A stretch of 64,000 nucleotides of DNA, taken from contig NZ_CP069338.1 of assembly GCF_016859125.1 (NCBI RefSeq), positions 1,550,001 to 1,614,000 on the forward strand, written 5' to 3'. The stretch is from Archangium violaceum (GTDB taxonomy: Bacteria; Myxococcota; Myxococcia; Myxococcales; Myxococcaceae). Under the pieces are notes generated by a model. It ran no database searches. It was given only the letters and a program-made list of their open reading frames with translations, and was not told the DNA's origin. A program made the translations under genes and the position numbers. The first letter of the stretch is position 1. Every line of letters begins with the position of its first letter. Below, piece by piece: positions 8,739 through 17,736 of this stretch.

Positions 8739-10049
8739 ATGGCCGACAACAACATCCGAGCGCCAATCCAGAGACGCCTCGAGCGGCTGCGCGCCCAGTG
8801 GCGCGAGTTCGCGGAGGACCCCGAGGCGCGGCTGCTGCACTGGGTACTCGCCCACGACGAGTGGAACCTGCTGGAGACGTTTTTCCAGGTGGAGGACCAC
8901 GAGAGCGGCGCCACGCCCGACCTGTTCCTGCGCCTCACCACGCCCTTCGAGGAGCCCGAGCAGTACGGGCTGGACGTGGTGGAGTCCCTGGCCGAGCAAT
9001 ACACCTCCATCCGTGACGAGCTGACGGCCGCGGGCGCTGACGCCTCGTGGACGGCCCCCCGGCCCACGCGAGGTCAGGACGACGTGGACACGCTCCTCGA
9101 GGCGGCCGCCTCCTTCCACGCGCACCACCAGCCCCTGTTCCGACATCTGGTGCTCGTGCTCCTGCCCGAGGGCGGAATGCCCGCCCAGGCCTGGGCACAG
9201 TGGGTGGAGCGCGCGGTGCTGCGCGCCCGTGAGCCGAACGTGCGGCTCGTGTGCATCGACTCGCGCGAGGCCCCGACTCTCACGGACGTGGCTCGGAAGC
9301 AGGGGCGCCGCGTCCGGACGCACGTGGCGGACCTGGACATGGGAGCGGCGCTCGAGGAGGTCTCCACCGCCGCCGGGCGCCTGGATACCCCCTATGGCCG
9401 TTACCGGCACCTGTACGTGCAACTGAGCCGGGCCCTCAAGGCGAAGGACCTGGGGCGCGCCGAGCAACTCGCGAGCGAGGCGGCGATCCTCGCGCATCAA
9501 CAGAAGTGGGGACACCTGCTGGTCGCCTCCTGGTTCGCGCTCGGCGCGGGCTACCTCGCCATGGGCAGGCCGGTGGAGGCCATCCGGACCTACCGGCAGG
9601 CCGAGGAAGCGGCGCTGGAGGCGCATGCGCGCGGAGAGCCCACGGCGCTCGCGCTGAGGCTGAAGGTCCGGCTGGCGCTCGGTGCCGCGTTCGTCTCGGC
9701 CGGCTCGTACGAGCGGGGAGCCACGGTGTACGAGGAGACGGCCCCCCTGGCCGAGCAACTCCAGGACACGCGGATGCTGCTGGAGTGCTGGCGCATGGCG
9801 GCGTACTGCCACGAGATGGCGCGCGCGCCCGACGCGTCGTGGCGCTGTGGAGTCGAGGGCCTCAAGGTGGCACAGCGGATGGATGACGAGACGCGCCGCT
9901 CGTCCACGCTGGGATACCTGGGCGAGGGAATGGTGCGACTCACCCGGACGTGGAAGTACCGCGATCACGGGGAGGCCCTCACACGACAGTTGGAGAAACT
10001 CCTGGGGCCGCGCTGGCGGCCTTCTGACTCGCGGGGAACGCCGTCATGA
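8739..10049 (+). CDS. TPR-containing protein between VgrG and Rhs; candidate effector adaptor
   Basis: A 436-residue cytoplasmic protein with no signal peptide. The first 200 residues (ARLLHWVLAHDEWNLLETF, later RLVCIDSREAPTL) match no family I can name. Residues about 215-400 are helical, with spacing like tetratricopeptide repeats (AEQLASEAAILAHQQ, AIRTYRQAEEAALEAH, GATVYEETAPLAEQL). It starts 10 bp after vgrG, and its stop overlaps the rhs start (ATGA), so the two are translationally coupled. Known T6SS adaptors and chaperones occupy the same position between spike and effector genes. An adaptor that loads the Rhs protein onto VgrG is therefore a reasonable inference, not a demonstrated function. 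Confidence 0.75.
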   Translation: MADNNIRAPIQRRLERLRAQWREFAEDPEARLLHWVLAHDEWNLLETFFQVEDHESGATPDLFLRLTTPFEEPEQYGLDVVESLAEQYTSIRDELTAAGADASWTAPRPTRGQDDVDTLLEAAASFHAHHQPLFRHLVLVLLPEGGMPAQAWAQWVERAVLRAREPNVRLVCIDSREAPTLTDVARKQGRRVRTHVADLDMGAALEEVSTAAGRLDTPYGRYRHLYVQLSRALKAKDLGRAEQLASEAAILAHQQKWGHLLVASWFALGAGYLAMGRPVEAIRTYRQAEEAALEAHARGEPTALALRLKVRLALGAAFVSAGSYERGATVYEETAPLAEQLQDTRMLLECWRMAAYCHEMARAPDASWRCGVEGLKVAQRMDDETRRSSTLGYLGEGMVRLTRTWKYRDHGEALTRQLEKLLGPRWRPSDSRGTPS

Positions 10050-13000
10050 TGCCGGCCGCCAAGCACTTCGATCCGCTGCTGGGAATCGACATCCACATCA
10101 TCCAGCCACCCGGCCCGGTGCCGCCGGTGCCCATCCCCCACCCGCACATCGGGATGGTGTTCGACCCGATGGACTACGTGCCCATCCTGGGCGCGACGGT
10201 GCTGGTCGGAGGTCTGCCCCGGGCGCAGGCGGGCTCCTCGGGCGTCGCGCTCCCGCCCCACATCCCCATGGGCGGCGTGTTCATCAAGCCCCCGGCCAAT
10301 GAGTCCGAGGTCTTCATGGGCAGCTCCACCGTCTCGGTGGACGGCGATGCCTTCAGCCACCTCGCCCTGCCGGCGCTGAGCTGCCAGGACCTCGGGATGC
10401 CGCCCATTCCGCGGCCCAAGAAGAAGAAGGTGGTCAAGAGCCTGGTGCTCCCGACGACGATGGTGCTGTCCATCCCGCTGCCCGTCGTGGTGGGCGGACC
10501 GCCGACCATCTCGCTCATGGCGCTGGGAATGCGCGCCGGCATGGCAGTGCTGGGCGCGCTGCTGTCGAAGCTGAAGAAGATGCGCGCTGCACGCAAGGCG
10601 CAGAACGGCGTGCACTGCAACGGCGGCCATCCGGTGGACGTGATTACCGGCGCCAACTTCGACGAGTTCGTGGACGTGCGCTCCGCGCCCCCGGGCCTCT
10701 TCTGCTGGCGGCGCCGCTACACCACCGCGCACGCGGACCGCCAGGGAGTGATGGGCTGGGGCTTCCGGCACGAGTACCAGCACACGCTCCACCTGCTGCG
10801 CCAGGCCTGGCGCTACGAGGACGCCAGGGGCCGAGTCATCGACTTCACGCCCCTGAAAAAGGGTGAGAGCGAGACGAAGCAGCACGGAGTGGTGCTCCGC
10901 CGCCTGGACGGGGGATGCTACCAGATTTCCGAGGGCCGAGGGCCGCGCCTGGTGCTCCAGGCCGCCGCCGGGGAGAATGTCGCACGGCTGCGCTTCGTGC
11001 GCTCGGCGACGACCGAGTTGGAGCTGCGCCACGAGGGCGAGCGGTTGAGCGAGGTGACGGAGCGCTCGCCCCAGGGGCTCTACCGCTACCGCTTCGTCTA
11101 CGACATCGCGGGCCGGCTCACCGAGGTGCTCCGCGTGCAGACCAGCGGCACGCGACGCGTGGCCCGGTACGAGTACGACCGGCTCGGCCACCTCATCGTG
11201 TCACACGATGCCGAGGGTGGACTGCACGAGTACCAGTATGACGACGCGCACCGCTGGACGCGGATGCGCACGCCCACCGGCTACAGCTTCTGGTGGCGCT
11301 ACGACGCGCAGGGCCGCTGCACGGAGGCCTCGGGCGAGGATGGACTGTGGTGGGCGCGCTTCGAGTACGACTCCGAGAAGCGTGAGTCACGCGTCACCGA
11401 GCGCCAGGGCGGCGTCAGCGTCTTCCAATACGACGAGAACCTCACCCTGCGAAAGCTGACGGACCCCTATGGCGGAGTCATGGTGCGCGAGGTGGACGCG
11501 GAAGGCCGTGTCCTGAGGGAAGTGGACTCCGGCGGGCGAGTGACGCAGCTGGTGTACGACGAGCACGGCGCATTGATGGGGCGCCTGGACCCGTACCAGC
11601 GGATGCTGCCCCCACCGGAGGAACTGCCGCGCCCCACCCCACCTGACATGTTCGTCCATCCCCGGACGCCGCTGGGACACATGCTGGGCGGGGGAATGGA
11701 TGAACTGCCGGGTGCTGTACCGGGTGCATCTCGGACGCTGCTATTTCAGGTGCCAACCGAGCTCTCCGGATTGGTCGCGCTCCTTATACGGCTGCGTCCT
11801 GAAGCCTTGCAGGAAGAGCCCCAGCCGGTGCGTGCCTATGACAGTCAGGGACGCCTAGTGCGGGAAGTTGACGCCGCCGGGCGCAAACGCGAGTGGCGTT
11901 ACGACCTCGCGGGCAACGAGGTATGGCACCGGGACGCCGATGGCCGGGGGCGCGAGCGCCGAATTGGCCGCTGGAACCTGCTCACTGCGGAAGTGGACGG
12001 GATGGGTCACACCACCAGCTACGAATACTCATCCACGGAGCAAGTGACGCGCACCGTCGATCCAGGAGGAAGCGTCAGCGAGTATGAATACGACGAGAAA
12101 GACCGTCTCATCCGCATCTGGCGCCACGGAATCCTCAAGGAAGAGTACGTCTGGGACGCGGGTGACCGTCTGGTGGAGAAGCGGGACAGCCACGGCCAGC
12201 TGCTGATGCGCATCGAGCACGGGCAGGAGGGACGCACGTCAACGCGGCACCTGGCCTCAGGCGGTCGGCACCTCCTGGCCTGGGACGAGCGAGGTCGACC
12301 CACTCGCGCCGCCACGGCGGCTCATGAGGTACGGCTCCTGCGCAATGCCCAGGGACGGATGCTGTTCGACCTACGTGATGGCTGGGGCGTGGAGCACATT
12401 CAAACTCCAGCGGCACGCTACACGGTCGTGATGGGACGCTTCACCTGGAAGCTGCAAGGGGACGATACGGAAGGGGACCTGCTGTTGGTGGATCCAACAG
12501 GTGGCCAACACCGGCTGCGCAGAGATCCGACAGGGCTGGTTCTACGCGAACACGCCAATGGAACATGCGAACTACGCCAGTACGACGATGCGGGCAGGCT
12601 GCGCTCAAGCCTGACCTGGAAGCCGACACACGATGGGGCGCTCCATTCCCACTGGGTGCGCTACGACTATACGCTAGAGGGAGACCTCATCGGAGTCTGG
12701 GACAGCATCCGGGGGGAGACGCGGTACGCCACGGACCCGGCTCATCGCCTGGTGCAAGAGGAAGGACCGCGGGGCAGCGTCCACTATCGGTTGGATGCAG
12801 CCGGCAACCTGCTGGAAAAGCCAGGCCTGCGCAACGTGGTGCTCGCCGAGGGTAACCGCATGGCCTCAGCCAACGGCGAGGCCTTCACCTACGACCACCG
12901 CAACCATCTCCGGGAGCGCCGCTCCTACGAAGGTTTATCCACGCGCTATACGTACGATAGCGCGGACATGCTGGTGCACGTTGAGGACGAACGGGGCGAG

Positions 13001-14245
13001 GCCTGGACGGCAGAGTATGACGCCATTGGCCGCCGCATTCGGTGTGGGCGAGGAGCGAGGCAGACTCACTTCTACTGGGATGGGGAGCGACTGGCCGCAG
13101 AGGTTTCACCCGAGGGGCGAATGCGGCTGTATGTATATGCGGCGCACGACGCACTGGTTCCACTTCTATTCGTGGACTACGACAGCGTGGAGGCTACTCC
13201 CGAGAGCGGTCGTGTCTACACCTTGCACACCAACCAGGCCGGCATTCCCTCATGCGTAGAGGATGCAAGCAGACGGGTGGTGTGGTGGGCGGAACAAATC
13301 GACCCCTATGGACAAGTGGAGGTCGCACCGTCGTCCGAACTGGAACTGAACCTGCGCTGGCCCGGGCACTACCTGGACACGGAGACGGGCCTCTTCTACA
13401 ACCGCTTCCGCTACTACGATCCCAGGTTGGGACGTTACCTGCAGAGCGACCCACTCGGACTTGGCGGAGGCATCAACTTGTATGCCTACGCCCCCAACCC
13501 GCTCGTCCAGTTCGATGTCCTCGGGCTCACCCACAACCAGAAAAGTCCCGGTCATACCAAGACCGGGCAGGATCCGGTCGAGCAGGTGAGATCCAAGTAC
13601 GGCGATGAGGGGGTTGGCACGTACAACTCTTTGATCGGCGACAAGATGGCGCCGCACCTTGCAAAGCAGACCCTCGAACTCGCAGACGAAATGGGCATCC
13701 TCCGTGAGGTCCGTGAACTCGTCGACAGCGGAAAACTCGAAAACCTGCGTGGTCTGAACGGGTTCCTCAAAGAAGTCAGGCAGGAACTCAAGCAGGGCCA
13801 ACGTGGCAAGCTCTACCAATTCCATGAGGCGCACCAACGCGCCATGAAGGGCAATGAGGTGTCCATTGAGGGCCGCCGCAAGATACCGACCGATCCGAAG
13901 AGCGGCCAAGCGGACATCGTAGACCACACCCAGACCGAGGCTCTCCAGATGAAAGCGGTCACGGGAGCAAAAGAAGATGCTGTGATTCGCAATCTACAGT
14001 CGGCAGTGGATCAATTAGGTGGTTCTGGTGGCGAGTTTCCGCCTGACGGCTACAAGCGCATCGCCGATATCCGCATTGATTCTCCCAATAACTCCCTCAA
14101 CAATGCAACGGAGCAACAACTCCGCGATGCCTTACGTGGCAAGATAGAGAACCTCGACAACCTCAACCCCGGCGAGGTGCGCATCTCTAATTCGACCAAG
14201 GCCGAGCCCTACGTCTTCACACCCGAACAGCTGAAACCGAACTGA
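10046..14245 (+). CDS. PAAR-like/Rhs polymorphic toxin with C-terminal nuclease-like domain
   Basis: A 1399-residue T6SS effector. Residues 1-130 are a Pro/Gly/His-rich PAAR-like tip domain, and residues about 135-185 contain hydrophobic segments. The region up to about 1161 is the YD-repeat Rhs shell (repeated YDxxGR motifs), closing with GRYLQSDPLGLGGG and NPLVQFDVLGL. The last 238 residues (13529-14242) are a variable toxin of visibly lower GC. Within it GQADIVDHTQTEALQMKAV has the D-x(n)-Q-x-K spacing of PD-(D/E)XK-type nuclease toxins; this is a tentative reading. It is coupled to the upstream TPR gene and followed 3 bp later by a candidate immunity gene. It probably kills neighbouring bacteria on delivery. 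Confidence 0.92.
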   Translation: MMPAAKHFDPLLGIDIHIIQPPGPVPPVPIPHPHIGMVFDPMDYVPILGATVLVGGLPRAQAGSSGVALPPHIPMGGVFIKPPANESEVFMGSSTVSVDGDAFSHLALPALSCQDLGMPPIPRPKKKKVVKSLVLPTTMVLSIPLPVVVGGPPTISLMALGMRAGMAVLGALLSKLKKMRAARKAQNGVHCNGGHPVDVITGANFDEFVDVRSAPPGLFCWRRRYTTAHADRQGVMGWGFRHEYQHTLHLLRQAWRYEDARGRVIDFTPLKKGESETKQHGVVLRRLDGGCYQISEGRGPRLVLQAAAGENVARLRFVRSATTELELRHEGERLSEVTERSPQGLYRYRFVYDIAGRLTEVLRVQTSGTRRVARYEYDRLGHLIVSHDAEGGLHEYQYDDAHRWTRMRTPTGYSFWWRYDAQGRCTEASGEDGLWWARFEYDSEKRESRVTERQGGVSVFQYDENLTLRKLTDPYGGVMVREVDAEGRVLREVDSGGRVTQLVYDEHGALMGRLDPYQRMLPPPEELPRPTPPDMFVHPRTPLGHMLGGGMDELPGAVPGASRTLLFQVPTELSGLVALLIRLRPEALQEEPQPVRAYDSQGRLVREVDAAGRKREWRYDLAGNEVWHRDADGRGRERRIGRWNLLTAEVDGMGHTTSYEYSSTEQVTRTVDPGGSVSEYEYDEKDRLIRIWRHGILKEEYVWDAGDRLVEKRDSHGQLLMRIEHGQEGRTSTRHLASGGRHLLAWDERGRPTRAATAAHEVRLLRNAQGRMLFDLRDGWGVEHIQTPAARYTVVMGRFTWKLQGDDTEGDLLLVDPTGGQHRLRRDPTGLVLREHANGTCELRQYDDAGRLRSSLTWKPTHDGALHSHWVRYDYTLEGDLIGVWDSIRGETRYATDPAHRLVQEEGPRGSVHYRLDAAGNLLEKPGLRNVVLAEGNRMASANGEAFTYDHRNHLRERRSYEGLSTRYTYDSADMLVHVEDERGEAWTAEYDAIGRRIRCGRGARQTHFYWDGERLAAEVSPEGRMRLYVYAAHDALVPLLFVDYDSVEATPESGRVYTLHTNQAGIPSCVEDASRRVVWWAEQIDPYGQVEVAPSSELELNLRWPGHYLDTETGLFYNRFRYYDPRLGRYLQSDPLGLGGGINLYAYAPNPLVQFDVLGLTHNQKSPGHTKTGQDPVEQVRSKYGDEGVGTYNSLIGDKMAPHLAKQTLELADEMGILREVRELVDSGKLENLRGLNGFLKEVRQELKQGQRGKLYQFHEAHQRAMKGNEVSIEGRRKIPTDPKSGQADIVDHTQTEALQMKAVTGAKEDAVIRNLQSAVDQLGGSGGEFPPDGYKRIADIRIDSPNNSLNNATEQQLRDALRGKIENLDNLNPGEVRISNSTKAEPYVFTPEQLKPN

Positions 14246-14248
14246 CTC

Positions 14249-15058
14249 ATGCGTAATTTGTGGATCCAGACCGAAAGGGCTTTTGCTACCTGGGTTGCTG
14301 ATCTGAGTGCTCTGCGTACCCGGCCGGAGTCCTTGTTGGAGTTCGCGCAGCACCTGCTTTCCGCTGGCATCCAGCACCATGTGCTGGAATTCATCGAAGC
14401 ACCTCTCATCCACTATCAACGAGAACGCGATGGCGATCTCTACGCATTGCTGACTACACTGTACCATCAGCACCGTATCGTCGATCTCTTCGGCTTCACT
14501 GGCGCAGCCATGATGCCAGGCCAACCGCGCTCGTCCACGGCGAGTGCCATCCTGGCCTGGTACGATGCCAAGGATCGGCTGGTGGAGCGTCCCTGCACGG
14601 ATCTCGGCGCACTGATCGCAGGGCTCGAGCCATCACCGGACTCCATTCCCCCTGGGTTCATGAAGCACTATCCGCCACTCCGCGTGACAGGCAAGCGGCT
14701 TGAGTACGGTAGCGCTTCGCTCGAGCCCCAGAACCCCCCTAACGCGCAATCGCTCGAAGTGCGCCTCGCCATCCACTCGGACATCTGGTTTCCATGGATC
14801 TATGGCTCAGCCCATCCGGCATGTGACTACGAGCGGATGTTCGACAACCGGGAGCTGGCTGGCCGCCATACACCCCGGCTCAACGCATTCCTCCGCACCG
14901 TAGCAGCCAAGACAAAGGCAATCGGAGGCTCGTGGTCGGTCGATCCGGACGACACCGGAGCAGACGCCATTCGCTGGCTCAACGAAGACGGTATTTTCCT
15001 CGATGTCGAGCCTCTCATGAGAATGCCGCCAGAAGCGCTCGACATCGAGTGGATCTGA
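14249..15058 (+). CDS. Putative immunity protein for the Rhs toxin
   Basis: A 269-residue soluble protein with no signal peptide or membrane segment, starting 3 bp after the rhs stop. Position and lower GC, matching the toxin tip, suggest it was acquired with the toxin and neutralises it. Visible features are a mixed alpha/beta sequence with aromatic clusters (DIWFPWIYG) and an acidic C-terminal half (DPDDTGADAIRWLNEDG). I do not recognise a named immunity family. The immunity role is inferred from context only. Confidence 0.7.
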   Translation: MRNLWIQTERAFATWVADLSALRTRPESLLEFAQHLLSAGIQHHVLEFIEAPLIHYQRERDGDLYALLTTLYHQHRIVDLFGFTGAAMMPGQPRSSTASAILAWYDAKDRLVERPCTDLGALIAGLEPSPDSIPPGFMKHYPPLRVTGKRLEYGSASLEPQNPPNAQSLEVRLAIHSDIWFPWIYGSAHPACDYERMFDNRELAGRHTPRLNAFLRTVAAKTKAIGGSWSVDPDDTGADAIRWLNEDGIFLDVEPLMRMPPEALDIEWI

Positions 15059-15262
15059 CCAGCCGTAGGCAGAACATGAATCCGTCCAAGCTCCACGAGG
15101 GATTCCTCGCACGTATGAGCCACGATGATGGAGGTCTGGCAGTGGCCCTTGGACGGCGCCTCCGGTATCTCCAAGGTCATCAAGTACTACCAGGCCGCTC
15201 TTCGAGGAGAAGCCCGCCCCCTTTCTGGGCCTCGATGACAGCTCTCGAATGAAGCGCCCGGA

Positions 15263-15317
15263 AGCTCCCTACTCCTCGTCGATGTCGCGGCTCCACAGTT
15301 GCACGCGTGAATGGCAT
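15263..15317 (-). pseudogene. Diverged duplicate of the rapZ 3' end
   Basis: Read on the minus strand this segment ends in RVQLWSRDIDEE-stop, closely matching the last residues of the intact RapZ at 15859 ([12 protein letters not shown]-stop). At DNA level 15263-15317 and 15853-15907 align without gaps at roughly 80 percent identity. It has no upstream coding part and abuts an rhs fragment. It looks like a scar from recombination that brought in a rapZ tail from a related lineage. Confidence 0.8.
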
Positions 15318-15456
15318 CCGGACCCGATACACGTACGACAGCGCGGGCCTGCTGGTGTGCATCGAGGACGGGCGGGGTGAGCTCTGGACGGCCGAGTATG
15401 ACGCCATCGGCCGGCGCATCCGCTGCGGACGGGGAGCACGGCAGTCAGGTCATCAA
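15314..15456 (+). pseudogene. Orphan rhs fragment
   Basis: Encodes about 45 residues (TRYTYDSAGLLVCIEDGRGE, then AEYDAIGRRIRCGRGARQ) that match the intact Rhs protein near residues 970-1010 (DNA about 12940-13075). The match begins abruptly beside the rapZ-tail copy and ends at GARQS, after which the sequence changes to something unrelated. It has no start region or shell, so it cannot function alone. It is a remnant of a displaced rhs gene. Confidence 0.85.
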
Positions 15457-15532
15457 CTTCGGCCGCGACGAGGACGACAAGGCCGTTCCGGCCCATTCCC
15501 TTGCCGAGGTGCTGGAGTGGCTCGTCACCTAG
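15446..15532 (+). pseudogene. Remnant C-terminus of a possible SMI1/KNR4-like immunity gene
   Basis: The frame after the rhs fragment reads VINFGRDEDDKAVPAHSLAE and then VLEWLVT-stop. The acidic stretch followed by a Ser-Leu-hydrophobic helix resembles the C-terminal end of SMI1/KNR4-type immunity proteins. There is no N-terminal part. The assignment is tentative; the location after an rhs fragment supports it. Confidence 0.4.
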
Positions 15533-15642
15533 GAGCCTGTCGGAATATTCCCACGACCCACTACATATCGAGTAGTGCGAGTCGAACGCACCGCTACGGT
15601 TGGTATGTAGGATACGTTTTGGGGCGATACTCCGACAAGCTC
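15533..15642. mobile_element. 110-bp MITE-like element with CTAG target duplication
   Basis: Imperfect terminal inverted repeats of about 20 bp: the left end starts GAGCCTGTCGGAATAT and the right end, read inward on the other strand, starts GAGCTTGTCGGAGTAT (16 of the first 20 bases match). CTAG flanks both ends (15529-15532 and 15643-15646). The interior has no ORF and contains further inverted segments (CTACATA near the left, TATGTAG near the right). A 4-bp YTAR-type duplication suggests mobilisation by an IS5-like transposase; that family link is an inference. Confidence 0.75.
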
Positions 15643-15858
15643 CTAGGCCGAGGCGAACCGCGTTATCCTACGTGAATGACAAGGACCGTCACGGCGAGCA
15701 CCACACGTACCTGACCCATGCCGAGGGCTGCCTCCTCCCCGTTCTCTTGACGGAGGCACGCGCAAGCGGCTGACTCATGGCGAGTAGACCCTCCGCCCCG
15801 CCCTCCCTACCCATTCAGAGGAAACGTAAGCGGCTGGCCCCCGGTGCGTCGGCGCCCC

Positions 15859-16725
15859 CTACTCCTTTTCGACGTCGCGGTCCCAGAGCTGCACGCGCGG
15901 ATGGTCCCCGATGAGACGATTGCGCAGTTCCTCGGCGATGGCCACCGAGCGGTGCTTACCGCCCGTGCACCCCAGCGCCACCGTCAGGTACGCCTTCCCT
16001 TCCTTCTGGTAGCGCGGGAAGAGGAAGCGGCACAGGTCCACCACCTTCTCCACGAACTGCTGCGTCTCCTCGCGGTCCAGCACGTACGCCGCCACCTTCG
16101 GGTCCTTCCCCGTCAGCCCCTTGAGCTCCGGGACGAAGTACGGGTTGGGCAGGAAGCGCACGTCGAAGACCAGGTCCGCTTGCGGCGGCACCCCATGCCG
16201 GAAGCCGAAGGACATGACGGACAGCGACGGCCCGCTCGCCGGCTCCGGGCTGAAGCGCGCCTGCACCATGCGCTTCAGGTCGTGCACGTTGAGCACCGAC
16301 GAGTCGATGACCTGATCGGCCATCTCCCGCAGATCCTTGAGCGCCTCGCGCTCGGCGCGAAGCCCCTCGGCCACGCTGCCCGTGGGCGCCAGGGGATGGC
16401 GGCGGCGCGTCTCGCTGAAGCGGCGGATGAGGCTCTCGTCGCTCGCGTCCAGGAAGAGCACCTCCACCTGGTGCCCCGCCCGGCGCACCTCGTCCAGGAC
16501 CCGCGGCGCCTCCTGCAGGAAGACGCCCTCGCGCGCGTCCACCACCAGCGCCAGGTGCGAGAACTGCCCGCCTCCCGCCAGTTCCGTCAGCTTGGGCAGC
16601 AGCAACACCGGCAGGTTGTCGATGCAGAAGAAGCCGACATCCTCCAAGGCGCGGATGGCGGTGGACTTGCCCGAGCCGGACATGCCCGTGATGACGACGA
16701 TGTGCTTGGCCGGGGCGTTGCTCAC
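15859..16725 (-). CDS. rapZ: RapZ-family RNase adapter / nucleotide-binding protein
   Basis: A 288-residue cytoplasmic RapZ/YvcJ protein. The Walker A motif GMSGSGKST is at about residue 14, with a YvcJ-type central region and the C-terminal signature [18 protein letters not shown]. In enterobacteria RapZ controls glucosamine-6-phosphate synthase through small RNAs; elsewhere it is a nucleotide-binding regulator found beside hprK and PTS genes. It starts with GTG overlapping the hprK stop (GTGA), so the two are coupled. A diverged copy of its last codons sits 590 bp downstream at 15263. Confidence 0.95.
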   Translation of the reverse strand: MSNAPAKHIVVITGMSGSGKSTAIRALEDVGFFCIDNLPVLLLPKLTELAGGGQFSHLALVVDAREGVFLQEAPRVLDEVRRAGHQVEVLFLDASDESLIRRFSETRRRHPLAPTGSVAEGLRAEREALKDLREMADQVIDSSVLNVHDLKRMVQARFSPEPASGPSLSVMSFGFRHGVPPQADLVFDVRFLPNPYFVPELKGLTGKDPKVAAYVLDREETQQFVEKVVDLCRFLFPRYQKEGKAYLTVALGCTGGKHRSVAIAEELRNRLIGDHPRVQLWDRDVEKE

Positions 16726-17687
16726 TCGACTTCCTCACCCATGGAACGGCGCATCGCCCCCTCGGCGATGGCACGGTTGAGCCGCTCGGCGAACTCCCTC
16801 GCCGAGTGGTGGCCCTGTTGCTTGAGAAGCTGGTTGCGCGCGGCCACCTCGATGATGGTGGTCATGTTACGTCCCGGGCGCACCGGCACCACCGACAGCG
16901 GGATGTCCACGCCCACGATGTTCATGAACCGGTCCTCCACGCCCAGCCGATCGTACTCCTGCTGCGGATCCCACTCGTGCAGCTCGATGACCATTTCGAT
17001 CTTCTTGCGCTCACGCACCGAGGCCACGCCGAACAGATCCTTGATGTTGATGATGCCCAGGCCGCGAATCTCCATGTGGTGGCGGATGACGGGGTTGCCC
17101 GTGCCGTACACCACGCCGGGCCGCCGCCGCGTCACGTCCACGATGTCGTCCGCCACCAACCGGTGGCCGCGCATCACCATGTCCAGGGCGATCTCGCTCT
17201 TGCCGATGCCACTCTTGCCCAGCAGCAGCACGCCCACGCCGAACACGTCCATGAGCACGCCATGCAGGCTGCTGGACTCGGTCAGGGCATCCTCCATGAA
17301 GGCCTGCACCTGCTGGATGAAGGTGCTGGAGAGCAGTGGGGAGCGCATCAGGGCCAGCCCGGCCTTCTCGCACGCCTCCACCAGCGCGGGGGGCGGCGCC
17401 AGGCCCTTGGTCACCACCACGCAGGCCAGCTCCTCCTGGAAGAGCGAATCCAGCACCTCGCGCTGCCGCTCCAGCGGGAGCGTGAGCAGGTAGGAGACCT
17501 CCGTGTTGCCGAACACCTGGACCCGGTGCGGATGGAGGTGCTCGGTGAAGCCCGTGAGCGCCAATCCCGGCTTCTGGATACGCGAGGAGTTGATGCGGCG
17601 GTTCAACCCCCGCTCGCCCGCCACCAGGGTGAGCTGGAGGTCATACTCGCGGTCTTCGAGGAGCTGGGATACCCGGATAGAGTTCAT
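16722..17687 (-). CDS. hprK: HPr kinase/phosphorylase
   Basis: A bifunctional enzyme that phosphorylates or dephosphorylates the regulatory serine of HPr, 321 residues. The N-terminal domain begins [19 protein letters not shown]; the catalytic domain has Walker [10 protein letters not shown] and the HprK signature around [18 protein letters not shown], with a C-terminal helix after [12 protein letters not shown]. The ATG at 17685-17687 is chosen because earlier in-frame starts would extend over the divergent gene and add low-complexity sequence. HPr at 326-604 retains its target serine. Only 49 bp separate it from the divergent GT22-type gene. Confidence 0.95.
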   Translation of the reverse strand: MNSIRVSQLLEDREYDLQLTLVAGERGLNRRINSSRIQKPGLALTGFTEHLHPHRVQVFGNTEVSYLLTLPLERQREVLDSLFQEELACVVVTKGLAPPPALVEACEKAGLALMRSPLLSSTFIQQVQAFMEDALTESSSLHGVLMDVFGVGVLLLGKSGIGKSEIALDMVMRGHRLVADDIVDVTRRRPGVVYGTGNPVIRHHMEIRGLGIINIKDLFGVASVRERKKIEMVIELHEWDPQQEYDRLGVEDRFMNIVGVDIPLSVVPVRPGRNMTTIIEVAARNQLLKQQGHHSAREFAERLNRAIAEGAMRRSMGEEVE

Positions 17688-17736
17688 CGGCAAGGGTGGA
17701 ATATCACCCGCCGGACTTTTTGCGTGGTGAACCCTC

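Noticed and set aside
15073-15252. Small plus-strand ORF (MNPSKLHEGFLARMSHDD...) after the immunity gene
   Set aside because: Short, no ribosome site, shifts composition midway and ends in the recombination debris. More likely a remnant than a gene.
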